Source of the DNA: Pusillimonas sp044464525
GTDB lineage: Bacteria > Pseudomonadota > Gammaproteobacteria > Burkholderiales > Burkholderiaceae_B
DNA: 64,000 nt
Reading direction: 5' to 3'
NCBI RefSeq assembly: GCF_044464525.1
Contig: NZ_JBIQLE010000016.1
Coordinates: forward strand, 27,480 to 91,479
Position numbers and translations under genes: made by a program. Below are positions 41,478-48,994 of this stretch, one piece after another; positions within the stretch are counted from its first letter, which is position 1; each line of letters opens with the position of its first letter. The notes under the pieces were generated by a model. It made no database searches, was not told where the DNA came from, and saw nothing but the letters and a program-made list of their open reading frames with translations.

Positions 41478-43082
41478 CTAGCCCAGCACCGGCTTGCCCG
41501 CGATGGGCCAGGGGCTGGCGGGGTCGACCCAGTCGATGATCCGGTGGTCTGCCTTGGCCAGTACATCGCTGATGGGCGTGACATCAGCCACGTGGCCGCC
41601 CAGGCGTTCGTAATCTGTCAGCCGCATGCTGAACTCGATGGGCGCCACAATGGCCGGGGTAGGCACATAGCCGAAAGAATTTTCGGGCATGCGCATGACG
41701 TCGACCATGACGGTGATGCCGCCGCCCGCCCAGATATAGGCCGGCGCGCCTCCGCAAGTTACGTTGACCAGCGCCTTCTTGATGGAATTGGTCAGCCATA
41801 TGGGGTTTTCAGTAACCCCCGCTCGCAACGAACCGCCGGCTCCGCCCAGGAAGAGCACGCTGGCCAGGGAGGGTTCGCAATTTTCACCGATGCGCTCCAC
41901 GGTCTTTTGCAAGGCTTCCGGCATGAGCTTGCGCTGCGGCTGCAAGGCCTCGTCAAGTTCGTAATACTCGGCATGCTCGCCGGTGGTGGAGGTGATCAGC
42001 AAGCGCAAGCCGGGGCGGGCAACTTCTGGATCGAACCCTTCGATAATGGACAAGGGATCGGAAATGTCGGTTCCGCCCCAGCCGTTGCCCGGGTTGGCCA
42101 CCTGGAAATATCGGCCTGGCGTTGATTTACGACCCCTCATCTTGATGCCCGACGGAGGGATATCGAGGCAACGCCCCGCCTGGTGCTCGGTAAGCACCCC
42201 GGTAATGTGGTCGTCGACCACCACCACTTCGTCGGCATGGCTGAACCATTGCTTGGCAAAAATGCCGATGGCGGCCGACCCGCAACCCACCCGCATGCGC
42301 TTTTCTTCGACACCATCGACGATGGGCGCCTTGCCGGCCTGAACCACCAATTGCGCCCCGCCGTCGATGCTGAGCTCGACCGGCTGCTTATTACCCAGCG
42401 CCATCATCATGTCGCAGGTGATACGGCCCTCTTTTTTACTGCCGCCCGTAAGATGATGGACCCCACCCAGCGAAAGCATCTGTGAGCCGTATTCTGCCGT
42501 GGTGACGTGGCCGACGATTTCGCCCTTATGGCGAATATTGGATTGTTCGGGCCCAAGATAGCGGTCGGTATCGATTTTTACCTTGAAGCTGCAATAACTG
42601 AATATGCCCTCGGTAACGACGGTGACCATGTCTACGCCGTCGGCTTTGGATGAGACGATGAAGGGCGCGGGCTTGTAATCAGGGTAGGTGGTGCCCGAGC
42701 CGACGCCGCTGACGAATAAATCGGTTTCGGCCGCGCCCGCCGCCGAAGCCTCGCTTGCCTGCTGCGCGGCTTCGTCTTCGACAGTTGCGGTGGCCGAGGC
42801 CGCCTCGATCGAGGCGGGAGCCGGCGGGCCGACCGGCCGGCGCATGATTATTACGGGCTCTATGCGTGTAAGTACGCCGTCGACGTTACCCCAGCGGTCG
42901 CATGCACCCGTACGGCCCTCGGTAATCTGGCACAGCACCGGACAGGCATTGCACTCGACCTTGTTCGTAGCCATCTTGGTGTTGCGAGGTTTGGTTTTCT
43001 CGAGCACGGTGGGGCCGGGCGTAGACGGCATCGCGTCGTCCAGGTTGTCGGAGCTGTGGTCCACTTTGGTATGTTCGGTCAT
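41478..43082 (-). CDS. hnr: 6-hydroxynicotinate reductase family iron-sulfur flavoprotein
   Basis: 534 residues; ATG at 43082 has AGGAG upstream. An N-terminal Cys cluster C44-C47-C51-C61 (CNACPVLCQITEGRTGAC) likely binds Fe-S. A low-complexity Ala/Glu/Ser stretch (about 86-120) links it to the main domain with TEGIFSYCSFKVKID, DRYLGPEQSNIRHKGEIVGHVTT, GCGSAAIGIFAKQW and GGAGGSLRAGV. The family reduces 6-hydroxynicotinate to 1,4,5,6-tetrahydro-6-oxonicotinate with reduced ferredoxin. First gene of the operon with UPF0280, two DUF1185, enamidase and CoA transferase; two operator-like palindromes lie upstream. No nicotinate hydroxylase is in the window, so the natural substrate is not fixed. 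Confidence 0.83.
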   Translation of the reverse strand: MTEHTKVDHSSDNLDDAMPSTPGPTVLEKTKPRNTKMATNKVECNACPVLCQITEGRTGACDRWGNVDGVLTRIEPVIIMRRPVGPPAPASIEAASATATVEDEAAQQASEASAAGAAETDLFVSGVGSGTTYPDYKPAPFIVSSKADGVDMVTVVTEGIFSYCSFKVKIDTDRYLGPEQSNIRHKGEIVGHVTTAEYGSQMLSLGGVHHLTGGSKKEGRITCDMMMALGNKQPVELSIDGGAQLVVQAGKAPIVDGVEEKRMRVGCGSAAIGIFAKQWFSHADEVVVVDDHITGVLTEHQAGRCLDIPPSGIKMRGRKSTPGRYFQVANPGNGWGGTDISDPLSIIEGFDPEVARPGLRLLITSTTGEHAEYYELDEALQPQRKLMPEALQKTVERIGENCEPSLASVLFLGGAGGSLRAGVTENPIWLTNSIKKALVNVTCGGAPAYIWAGGGITVMVDVMRMPENSFGYVPTPAIVAPIEFSMRLTDYERLGGHVADVTPISDVLAKADHRIIDWVDPASPWPIAGKPVLG

Positions 43083-43145
43083 TACCGACGACTCCTTGGA
43101 TTGCGGATAGCGCCTGCGTGAAGCGGCGCCTTGGATGAATCTGCG

Positions 43146-43180
43146 TGTAGCGCTTACTACAAATTGTAGTGGTTACTACA
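43146..43180 (-). promoter_or_regulatory. Tandem 16-base palindromes upstream of hnr (TetR operators)
   Basis: TGTAGCGCTTACTACA (43146-43161) and TGTAGTGGTTACTACA (43165-43180) agree at 14 of 16 positions and each is an inverted repeat (the second has perfect 6-base arms). They are 3 bases apart, centre to centre 19 bases, and end 64 bases before the hnr ATG. The same TGTAGT/ACTACA arms recur upstream of the adjacent TetR gene. Confidence 0.65.
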
Positions 43181-43251
43181 TTTACTGCTTGATCTTAGCG
43201 CAAAAGCTTCTGAGCGACAAGACGGTTTCAACCCTTAGACCGCCGGCAAAA

Positions 43252-44001
43252 TCAGTTGGGCAATTTCAAGAGGACGCTGCGCAGGACCGTGTCGGTGATG
43301 ACGGATTTCCAGTGCTCAAGCTCGCCCTGGCCTCGTAGATCGGCATTAAGAAAGACGCTAAGGGTGTAGTGGTTGGAGAGGTAAAAATATCCCAGGGCTG
43401 CGATCTCGATGTAGAGGTCGCGGGCTGCTTTTTCCGCCCGAAAAACACCTTTTTCAACTCCTGAGCGTAAAACTTCACGCAAAATGGCCACGGCCGGCGA
43501 TGACAACTCGCTGGCGCGGGCCGACTTCTTGATATGCCGGCCCTTGAGCAGATTTTCGCTGTTGAGCAGGGTGATGAACTCGGGGTGATCCAAATAGTAT
43601 TGCCAGACGAAGTGCACAATGGTCGTCAAGGCGGCAACGGGCTCTTCCAGATCGATGTCGATACGGGCCTCGGCCTCGTTCATTTTTTCGTAAGCGGTTT
43701 CCAGCACTTCGACGAACAGCTGGGCCTTGCTTCCGAAGTAGTAGTAGATCATCCGGTCATGAGTGCCCGACAGACGTGAAATGCTTTCGACCTTGCCGTC
43801 GGTAAACCCGTTTCGCGCAAAGACGCGGGTTGCAGCCCTGAGTATGGCTTCGCGGGTCTTGTGCGCGCGAACCTGTGTGGCAACGTGTATGGCGGCCTTG
43901 CCTCGCCCCCCGGCTGCGGCTTTGCCCGAGGCGGATTTTCCGGTAGTTTTCTTTCTGGGGGCCTGGGTAGACATGGACAATACAGCTTTCTTAGTTGACA
44001 T
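43252..44001 (-). CDS. TetR-family regulator of the reductive pyridine cluster (paralogue 2)
   Basis: 249 residues; a second ATG at codon 10 is possible. The Lys/Ala/Gly-rich N-terminal tail (about 10-40) resembles that of the TetR at 35885. The HTH contains EAILRAATRVFARNGFTDGK and DRMIYYYFGSKAQLFVEVLE. The C-terminal domain includes YYLDHPEFITLLNSENLLKG, matching YYLANPEIITLLGTENLQKG in paralogue 1. It sits upstream of hnr on the same strand and is divergent from fdxA, with a long inverted repeat at its own promoter. Confidence 0.9.
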   Translation of the reverse strand: MSTKKAVLSMSTQAPRKKTTGKSASGKAAAGGRGKAAIHVATQVRAHKTREAILRAATRVFARNGFTDGKVESISRLSGTHDRMIYYYFGSKAQLFVEVLETAYEKMNEAEARIDIDLEEPVAALTTIVHFVWQYYLDHPEFITLLNSENLLKGRHIKKSARASELSSPAVAILREVLRSGVEKGVFRAEKAARDLYIEIAALGYFYLSNHYTLSVFLNADLRGQGELEHWKSVITDTVLRSVLLKLPN

Positions 44002-44028
44002 CTGCTGGAATTCTACTCAACATGAAAA

Positions 44029-44063
44029 TGTAGTCAACACCGAAAAATTTGGTGTTTACTACA
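44029..44063. promoter_or_regulatory. Inverted repeat between tetR (paralogue 2) and fdxA
   Basis: TGTAGTCAACACC and GGTGTTTACTACA are complementary at 12 of 13 positions around a 9-base spacer (35 bases in all). The outer arms TGTAGT/ACTACA equal those of the palindromes before hnr. It lies between divergent genes, so one regulator could control both tetR and fdxA. Confidence 0.6.
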
Positions 44064-44125
44064 TTTATCCGATGCACTACGATACGCCGGAAACATTGTC
44101 ATCCAACACGTCACATAGGTTTTCC

Positions 44126-44449
44126 ATGACTCACGTCGTTACCGAAGCATGCATACGTTGCCGTTACACCGACTGTGTGGACGTCTGTCCCGTCGATTGC
44201 TTCCATGTCGGGCCGAATTTTCTGGTGATTGATCCCGACGAATGCATAGACTGCGCCGTCTGCGTTCCCGAATGTCCGGTGGAAGCCATTTATGCCGAAG
44301 AAGATCTGCCATCCGACCAGCTTCATTTCATCGAGCTCAATGCCGAGCTGTCGCAAGAATGGGAGGTAATTTCGCGTAGCGTCGGGGCGATGCCCGACGC
44401 TGAAGAATGGAAGGATAAAACCGGCAAACTCGACGAACTGGAACGTTGA
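44126..44449 (+). CDS. fdxA: 7Fe ferredoxin FdxA
   Basis: 107 residues from ATG at 44126, exactly the length of Azotobacter-type FdxA; the longer frame reaching back into the tetR region is not used. Cys pattern C9, C12, C17, C21, C25 (CIRCRYTDCVDVCPVDC) and C40, C43, C46, C50 (CIDCAVCVPECP) gives one [3Fe-4S] and one [4Fe-4S] cluster. FdxA is common in this family, but its placement behind a shared operator next to a ferredoxin-dependent reductase suggests that it feeds electrons to Hnr. Confidence 0.93.
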   Translation: MTHVVTEACIRCRYTDCVDVCPVDCFHVGPNFLVIDPDECIDCAVCVPECPVEAIYAEEDLPSDQLHFIELNAELSQEWEVISRSVGAMPDAEEWKDKTGKLDELER

Positions 44450-44512
44450 AGCATCAATTGCACCGTTACGGCCCTGCCGGCGCACCCGGGGATTACACCG
44501 CCGCACCCCATT

Positions 44513-44571
44513 TTTTATGCAGAATGTTCTAATTAATGCATAAAATCTAGCAATAAACCGCCATTGGCGGT
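44513..44571 (+). promoter_or_regulatory. Inverted repeats upstream of the aldehyde dehydrogenase gene
   Basis: TTTTATGCA (44513-44521) and TGCATAAAA (44537-44545) are perfect 9-base arms around 15 bases, followed by the hairpin ACCGCCATTGGCGGT (44557-44571). The AT-rich dyad is a candidate operator; the hairpin directly precedes an alternative ATG at 44572. These sequences do not match the TGTAGT/ACTACA palindromes. Confidence 0.4.
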
Positions 44572-44625
44572 ATGCTGGCACCTTCGTATGCTGTCATCTT
44601 GAACACCCATCACACGAGTTCGCTC

Positions 44626-46056
44626 ATGCATAAAAATTGGATCGCCGGCCAATGGATCGGCAGCGACAATGTTCAACAAAACATCAATCCCTCCGATCTG
44701 TCCGACGTTGTGGGCGAGTACGTGCGAGCAAGCGCCGCAGACGTGGACATGGCGCTGGCATCCGCCCATGCCGCCTGGCCGGCCTGGTCGCTTAGCACGC
44801 CGCAACAGCGTTTCGATGCCCTCGACATGATCGGCTCCGAGCTGCTGGCGCGCAAGAACGAACTGGGCGAGCTGCTGGCTCGCGAAGAGGGCAAGACCTT
44901 GCCCGAAGGCATCGCCGAAGTGGGCCGTGCAGGCCAGATATTCAAGTTCTTCGCCGGCGAGGCGCTACGTATCGAGGGCGAGGCCCTTGCCTCGGTGCGA
45001 CCAGGCATACAGGTCGAGGTTTCGCGCGAGCCCATTGGCGTCGTGGGCATTATCACGCCGTGGAACTTCCCCATCGCCATCCCCGCCTGGAAGATCGCGC
45101 CGGCGCTGGCCTATGGCAACTGCGTCGTCTTCAAGCCGGCCGATCTGGTCCCGGGCTCGGCGTGGGCCCTGGCCGAGATCATCAGTCGCAGCGGCCTGCC
45201 CGAAGGGGTGTTCAACCTCGTCATGGGACGCGGCTCGGTCGTCGGCGCCGCCTTCATCGATGATCCACGCGTGGAAGCCATTACGTTTACCGGTTCCGTG
45301 CCCACGGGGCGCGGCGTGCTCGAACAGGCCGCCGCCCTGCGCAAGAAGGTACAGCTTGAAATGGGCGGCAAAAACCCCCTGGTCATCCTGGATGACGCTG
45401 ATTTTGAAACTGCGCTCGACTGCGCCATACAAGGCGCTTTTTATTCCACCGGCCAACGATGCACCGCCAGCAGCCGCATCATTGTTCAGCGCGGCATCTA
45501 CGACCGCTTTACCAGCGAGCTGTCCAAGCGCACCCAAGCCTTGCGGGTCGGCCACGCTTTACGCCCCCAGACACAAATCGGCCCGGTCAGCGAAGCCCCC
45601 CAGCTAGAACAGAACCTGGCCTATATAGAAATCGGCCGGCAAGAAGGCGCCAGACTGCTATGCGGCGGAGAACGTCTTGAACTGGACACCCAAGGGTATT
45701 ACTTCAGCCCGGCCGTATTTGCCGATGCCGACAGCCAAATGCGCATCGCACAGGAAGAAATCTTTGGTCCCGTCGCCACCGTCATCCCGGCCGACGATTA
45801 CGAACATGCCCTGACCCTGGCCAACGACACTGAATTTGGCCTTAGCTCGGGCATCTGCACGCAGTCGCTCAAGCACGCCGCACACTTCAAGCGTGCGGTG
45901 CAGGCGGGCATGGTCATGGTCAATGTCCCCACCGCCGGAGTCGACTACCACGTGCCGTTCGGCGGCCGAAAAGGCTCAAGCTATGGGCCGCGCGAACAAG
46001 GCAGGTATGCGCGCGAATTTTTCACCATCGTCAAGACCGCATACACCGCCGCCTGA
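44626..46056 (+). CDS. Aldehyde dehydrogenase, candidate glutarate/2-oxoglutarate semialdehyde dehydrogenase
   Basis: 476 residues from ATG at 44626 (MHKNWIAGQW), where the family normally starts; ATG 44572 would add 18 residues. NAD(P)-binding PWNFPIAIPAWKIAPAL, catalytic E245 (LEMGGKNP) and nucleophile C279 (GQRCTAS) are intact. Sequence style and length fit the semialdehyde dehydrogenase branch. In the reductive route decarboxylated 2-formylglutarate would be glutarate semialdehyde, so oxidation to glutarate ahead of the CoA transferase is a coherent inference. Confidence 0.86.
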   Translation: MHKNWIAGQWIGSDNVQQNINPSDLSDVVGEYVRASAADVDMALASAHAAWPAWSLSTPQQRFDALDMIGSELLARKNELGELLAREEGKTLPEGIAEVGRAGQIFKFFAGEALRIEGEALASVRPGIQVEVSREPIGVVGIITPWNFPIAIPAWKIAPALAYGNCVVFKPADLVPGSAWALAEIISRSGLPEGVFNLVMGRGSVVGAAFIDDPRVEAITFTGSVPTGRGVLEQAAALRKKVQLEMGGKNPLVILDDADFETALDCAIQGAFYSTGQRCTASSRIIVQRGIYDRFTSELSKRTQALRVGHALRPQTQIGPVSEAPQLEQNLAYIEIGRQEGARLLCGGERLELDTQGYYFSPAVFADADSQMRIAQEEIFGPVATVIPADDYEHALTLANDTEFGLSSGICTQSLKHAAHFKRAVQAGMVMVNVPTAGVDYHVPFGGRKGSSYGPREQGRYAREFFTIVKTAYTAA

Positions 46057-46088
46057 TGCCGCATCACGTCTGTAAAGGACGATACATA

Positions 46089-46164
46089 AGAACGCAACAC
46101 GGTGAACCACCCCCCGGAAGCTGGATAAACGCTCAACTTCCGGCGGGCAAGGCTATTGCGTTCT
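46089..46164. other. Nested perfect inverted repeats at the convergent ALDH/lipA junction
   Basis: Outer arms AGAACGCAA (46089-46097) and TTGCGTTCT (46156-46164) enclose inner arms CCGGAAG (46114-46120) and CTTCCGG (46137-46143). The right outer arm overlaps the lipA stop codon. No T-runs follow on either strand. It may act as a bidirectional transcript end or mark the edge of the catabolic island. Confidence 0.45.
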
Positions 46165-47161
46165 ACAGCGCGTTTACACCCGCCGCGTGCGCCTGCTCAT
46201 CGGCGTGATACGAAGATCGCACCATGGCGCCCACAGCCGCGTGCGTAAAGCCCATTTCGTAAGCTTCGCGCTCGAACATGGCAAAAGTATCGGGATGCAC
46301 GTAACGCAGCACCGGCAGGTGATGCTCGGATGGTTGCAGGTACTGCCCGATGGTAAGCATATCGACGTTGTGCGCGCGCAGGTCGCGCATCACATCAAGA
46401 ATTTCCTCGTCGGTTTCACCCAGGCCCAGCATCAGGCCCGATTTGGTCGGGATACCGGGATGCAGCGCCTTGAACTCGGAAAGCAGCTTGAGCGAATGCT
46501 GGTAGTCGGAACCCGGACGTGCCTGCTTGTACAGGCGCGGCACGGTTTCGAGGTTGTGGTTCATGACGTCGGGCGGGCCGCCGTCGAGTATGGCCAGCGC
46601 ACGATCGAGGCGGCCGCGGAAATCGGGCACCAGCACTTCGATACGGGTGGAGGGAGACAATTCACGCACCTTTTGGATGCACTCCACAAAATGCGCGGCC
46701 CCACCATCGCGCAGGTCGTCGCGGTCGACCGAGGTGATGACCACATACGAAAGCTTCAGGGCGGCAATGGTACGGGCCAGGTTGAGCGGTTCGTCGACAT
46801 CGAGCGGATCGGGACGGCCGTGGCCGACGTCGCAGAATGGACAGCGGCGGGTACATTTGTCGCCCATGATCATGAAGGTGGCCGTACCCTTGCCGAAGCA
46901 TTCACCGATATTGGGGCATGAGGCCTCTTCACAGACCGTGTACAGATTGTGCTCGCGCAAGATGCGCTTGATGTCGTAGAAGCGCGAGCCGGGCGAGGCC
47001 GCCTTTACGCGGATCCACTCGGGTTTTTTAAGCCTCTCGGCGGGGATGATCTTGATGGGTATGCGTGAAGTCTTGGCGTGCGACTTCTGTTTCTGGCTTG
47101 GATCGTAGCCGGCGGCGCCGGTCGCTTCGTGGGCGACGGGCCGGTCAAGAGGTGTAGTCAT
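46163..47161 (-). CDS. lipA: Lipoyl synthase
   Basis: 332 residues from ATG at 47161 (MTTPLDRPVAH). The auxiliary 4Fe-4S motif C77-C82-C88 (CEEASCPNIGEC) and radical-SAM motif C103-C107-C110 (CTRRCPFC) are complete. LipA inserts two sulfurs into octanoyl groups on lipoyl domains. In related genera lipA commonly follows lipB; here lipB lies at 57443-58087, about 10 kb away and in the opposite orientation. Confidence 0.96.
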   Translation of the reverse strand: MTTPLDRPVAHEATGAAGYDPSQKQKSHAKTSRIPIKIIPAERLKKPEWIRVKAASPGSRFYDIKRILREHNLYTVCEEASCPNIGECFGKGTATFMIMGDKCTRRCPFCDVGHGRPDPLDVDEPLNLARTIAALKLSYVVITSVDRDDLRDGGAAHFVECIQKVRELSPSTRIEVLVPDFRGRLDRALAILDGGPPDVMNHNLETVPRLYKQARPGSDYQHSLKLLSEFKALHPGIPTKSGLMLGLGETDEEILDVMRDLRAHNVDMLTIGQYLQPSEHHLPVLRYVHPDTFAMFEREAYEMGFTHAAVGAMVRSSYHADEQAHAAGVNAL

Positions 47162-47340
47162 ACCTGTTCCCAATAGACACGCCGCGCCCGAACAGGCGCA
47201 GCCACCAGCCATTTTAACGCCGATCAGCCGCTGCGGCGAAATGCCCGGTCCTGTCCCGCGGCTCTCTTGGTTTGCCTTGCTTCATGACCGGACCCATAAT
47301 AGGCCTATGCCCTGATTATGTCCTGTACGGAGCCGACGCC

Positions 47341-48852
47341 ATGGAACGACTGTCCAGCGCAACCCTGAATACCGTGCCCGACCATATCGTTCGACCCGTC
47401 TACGCACGGCAAGACATGTCCGTGCGCATCGTTCACCTGGGCGCCGGGGCCTTCCATCGCAGCCACCAGGCCGTTTACACCGATGACATCATGCAAGCGG
47501 GCGACGAGCTCTGGGGCATCCTAAGCGTCAGCCTGCGCAACCCGGCCATCACGCATGCCCTGGGCCCGCAAGACAACCTCTACACCTTGCTGGTGCGCAA
47601 TCACCATCAAATCGACGCGCGCATCATCGGCAGCATCGCCCGCACGGCCTATCTGCTCGATGAACGCGACACCGTGCTAAACGCGCTCACCTCGCCGCAA
47701 ACCCAGATCGTCACACTCACCATCACGCAACGCGGCTATTACCACGATGCCGAATCTGACTCGCTCGACCTCAACCACCCCGACATCCAACTCGACCTGA
47801 ATTCTCCCCACAACGCCGGCACGGCCATCGGCGTGCTGGCCTGGGCGATTTTCCGGCGCAAACAGCTCGGCATGCAGCCGCTCACCTTGCTCAGCTGCGA
47901 CAACATGGCCGCCAACGGCAAAGTGCTGCAACGCGTGCTTGAGCACTACATTGAACGCGTTCAGCGCGATCTGGGCGACCGCGAACTGCTGCGCCACTTC
48001 CTCGCCCAGTACGCCTGCCCGTGCTCGCTGGTCGATCGCGATACGCCGGCGATTCGAGCCGCCGACCTTGCCCAAGCCGAAGCGCTCCTGGGCGTCCACG
48101 ACGCCGCTCCAGTCATCACCGAGCCGTTTTCGCAATGGGTCATCCAAGACTGGTTCTCGGCCGGCCGACCGCCGTGGGAGCAGGCCGGCGCGGTATTCGC
48201 CGCCCACGTGCAGCCCTACGAGCAAATGCACGAACGCCTGCTGGGCGGCGCGCAATGCGCGCTGGCTTATCTGGGCACGACGGCCGGATACAAAACCGCC
48301 CACGAAGCCATGCAGGCGCCCGACCTGGCACAGTTCATCGACGATCTCATGGTTGAAGCCGCCGGCACCTTGCCCCGGTTGGCCAAGCCAGGATGGCAAG
48401 ACTACAAAGCACGGCTGATGCTTCGTTTCGCCAACCCCGCAGTCGAGCGCTCAATCGCTCAATTGGCCATGGACGCCACGCTCGTGCTGCCGGGCAGCAT
48501 TCTTGAGCCCATGCGCATACGGCTCTCGCACGGCCTGCCCATCGACCGCCACGCCTTGGTGGTGGCGGCCTGGATACGCTGCCTCACCGGCCTCAATGAA
48601 CGTCTCGAAGAACTGTTCATCAACGACCCCATGCGCAACGAGCTTCTCGAGGCCATACGCAAGGCCGGCGGCCGAACGGCCGGCCCCCACGACCTGGTCG
48701 ATGCTGTGCTCGGCATCAAAGCCGTTTTCGGCGACTCGCTGCCCCAAGACATGGAGTTTGTTCGCTGCATTACCGCCGCGCTGCAAAGCCTGCTCGAAGA
48801 TCGCAGCGCCGGCGCTCTGGCCGCTCTGGCAGCGGCTGATCACACACAATAG
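47341..48852 (+). CDS. Mannitol dehydrogenase / fructuronate reductase family protein
   Basis: 503 residues from ATG at 47341 (GGAG 10 bases upstream); an earlier ATG at 47272 has no domain content. N-terminal Rossmann segment VRIVHLGAGAFHRSHQAVYTDD, followed by LSCDNMAANGKVL, and the C-terminal domain with LAYLGTTAGYKTAHEAM. The polyol-specific long-chain dehydrogenase family includes mannitol 2-dehydrogenase and fructuronate reductase (UxuB). It stands alone, with no sugar transporter or kinase nearby, so its substrate is undetermined. Confidence 0.88.
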   Translation: MERLSSATLNTVPDHIVRPVYARQDMSVRIVHLGAGAFHRSHQAVYTDDIMQAGDELWGILSVSLRNPAITHALGPQDNLYTLLVRNHHQIDARIIGSIARTAYLLDERDTVLNALTSPQTQIVTLTITQRGYYHDAESDSLDLNHPDIQLDLNSPHNAGTAIGVLAWAIFRRKQLGMQPLTLLSCDNMAANGKVLQRVLEHYIERVQRDLGDRELLRHFLAQYACPCSLVDRDTPAIRAADLAQAEALLGVHDAAPVITEPFSQWVIQDWFSAGRPPWEQAGAVFAAHVQPYEQMHERLLGGAQCALAYLGTTAGYKTAHEAMQAPDLAQFIDDLMVEAAGTLPRLAKPGWQDYKARLMLRFANPAVERSIAQLAMDATLVLPGSILEPMRIRLSHGLPIDRHALVVAAWIRCLTGLNERLEELFINDPMRNELLEAIRKAGGRTAGPHDLVDAVLGIKAVFGDSLPQDMEFVRCITAALQSLLEDRSAGALAALAAADHTQ

Positions 48853-48982
48853 ATCGGGTAAGCCTTCACGTCGTCCAGCGGCTGCTTTTCCGCAGCGCCA
48901 AATTTCCGGCCAAACATCCCGCGATGGGAACACTCCCTTGCCGAATTGCCTCCACATCGCTGTTAGCCGTTGCCGTTGTCTT

Positions 48983-48988
48983 TATAAT
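48983..48988 (+). promoter_or_regulatory. -10 element directly before waaC (possible leaderless start)
   Basis: A consensus TATAAT ends seven bases before the waaC ATG at 48995, and no Shine-Dalgarno sequence is present between them. A transcript from this promoter would begin at or beside the start codon. The -35 region is poor. Confidence 0.4.
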
Positions 48989-48994
48989 CCCGCC

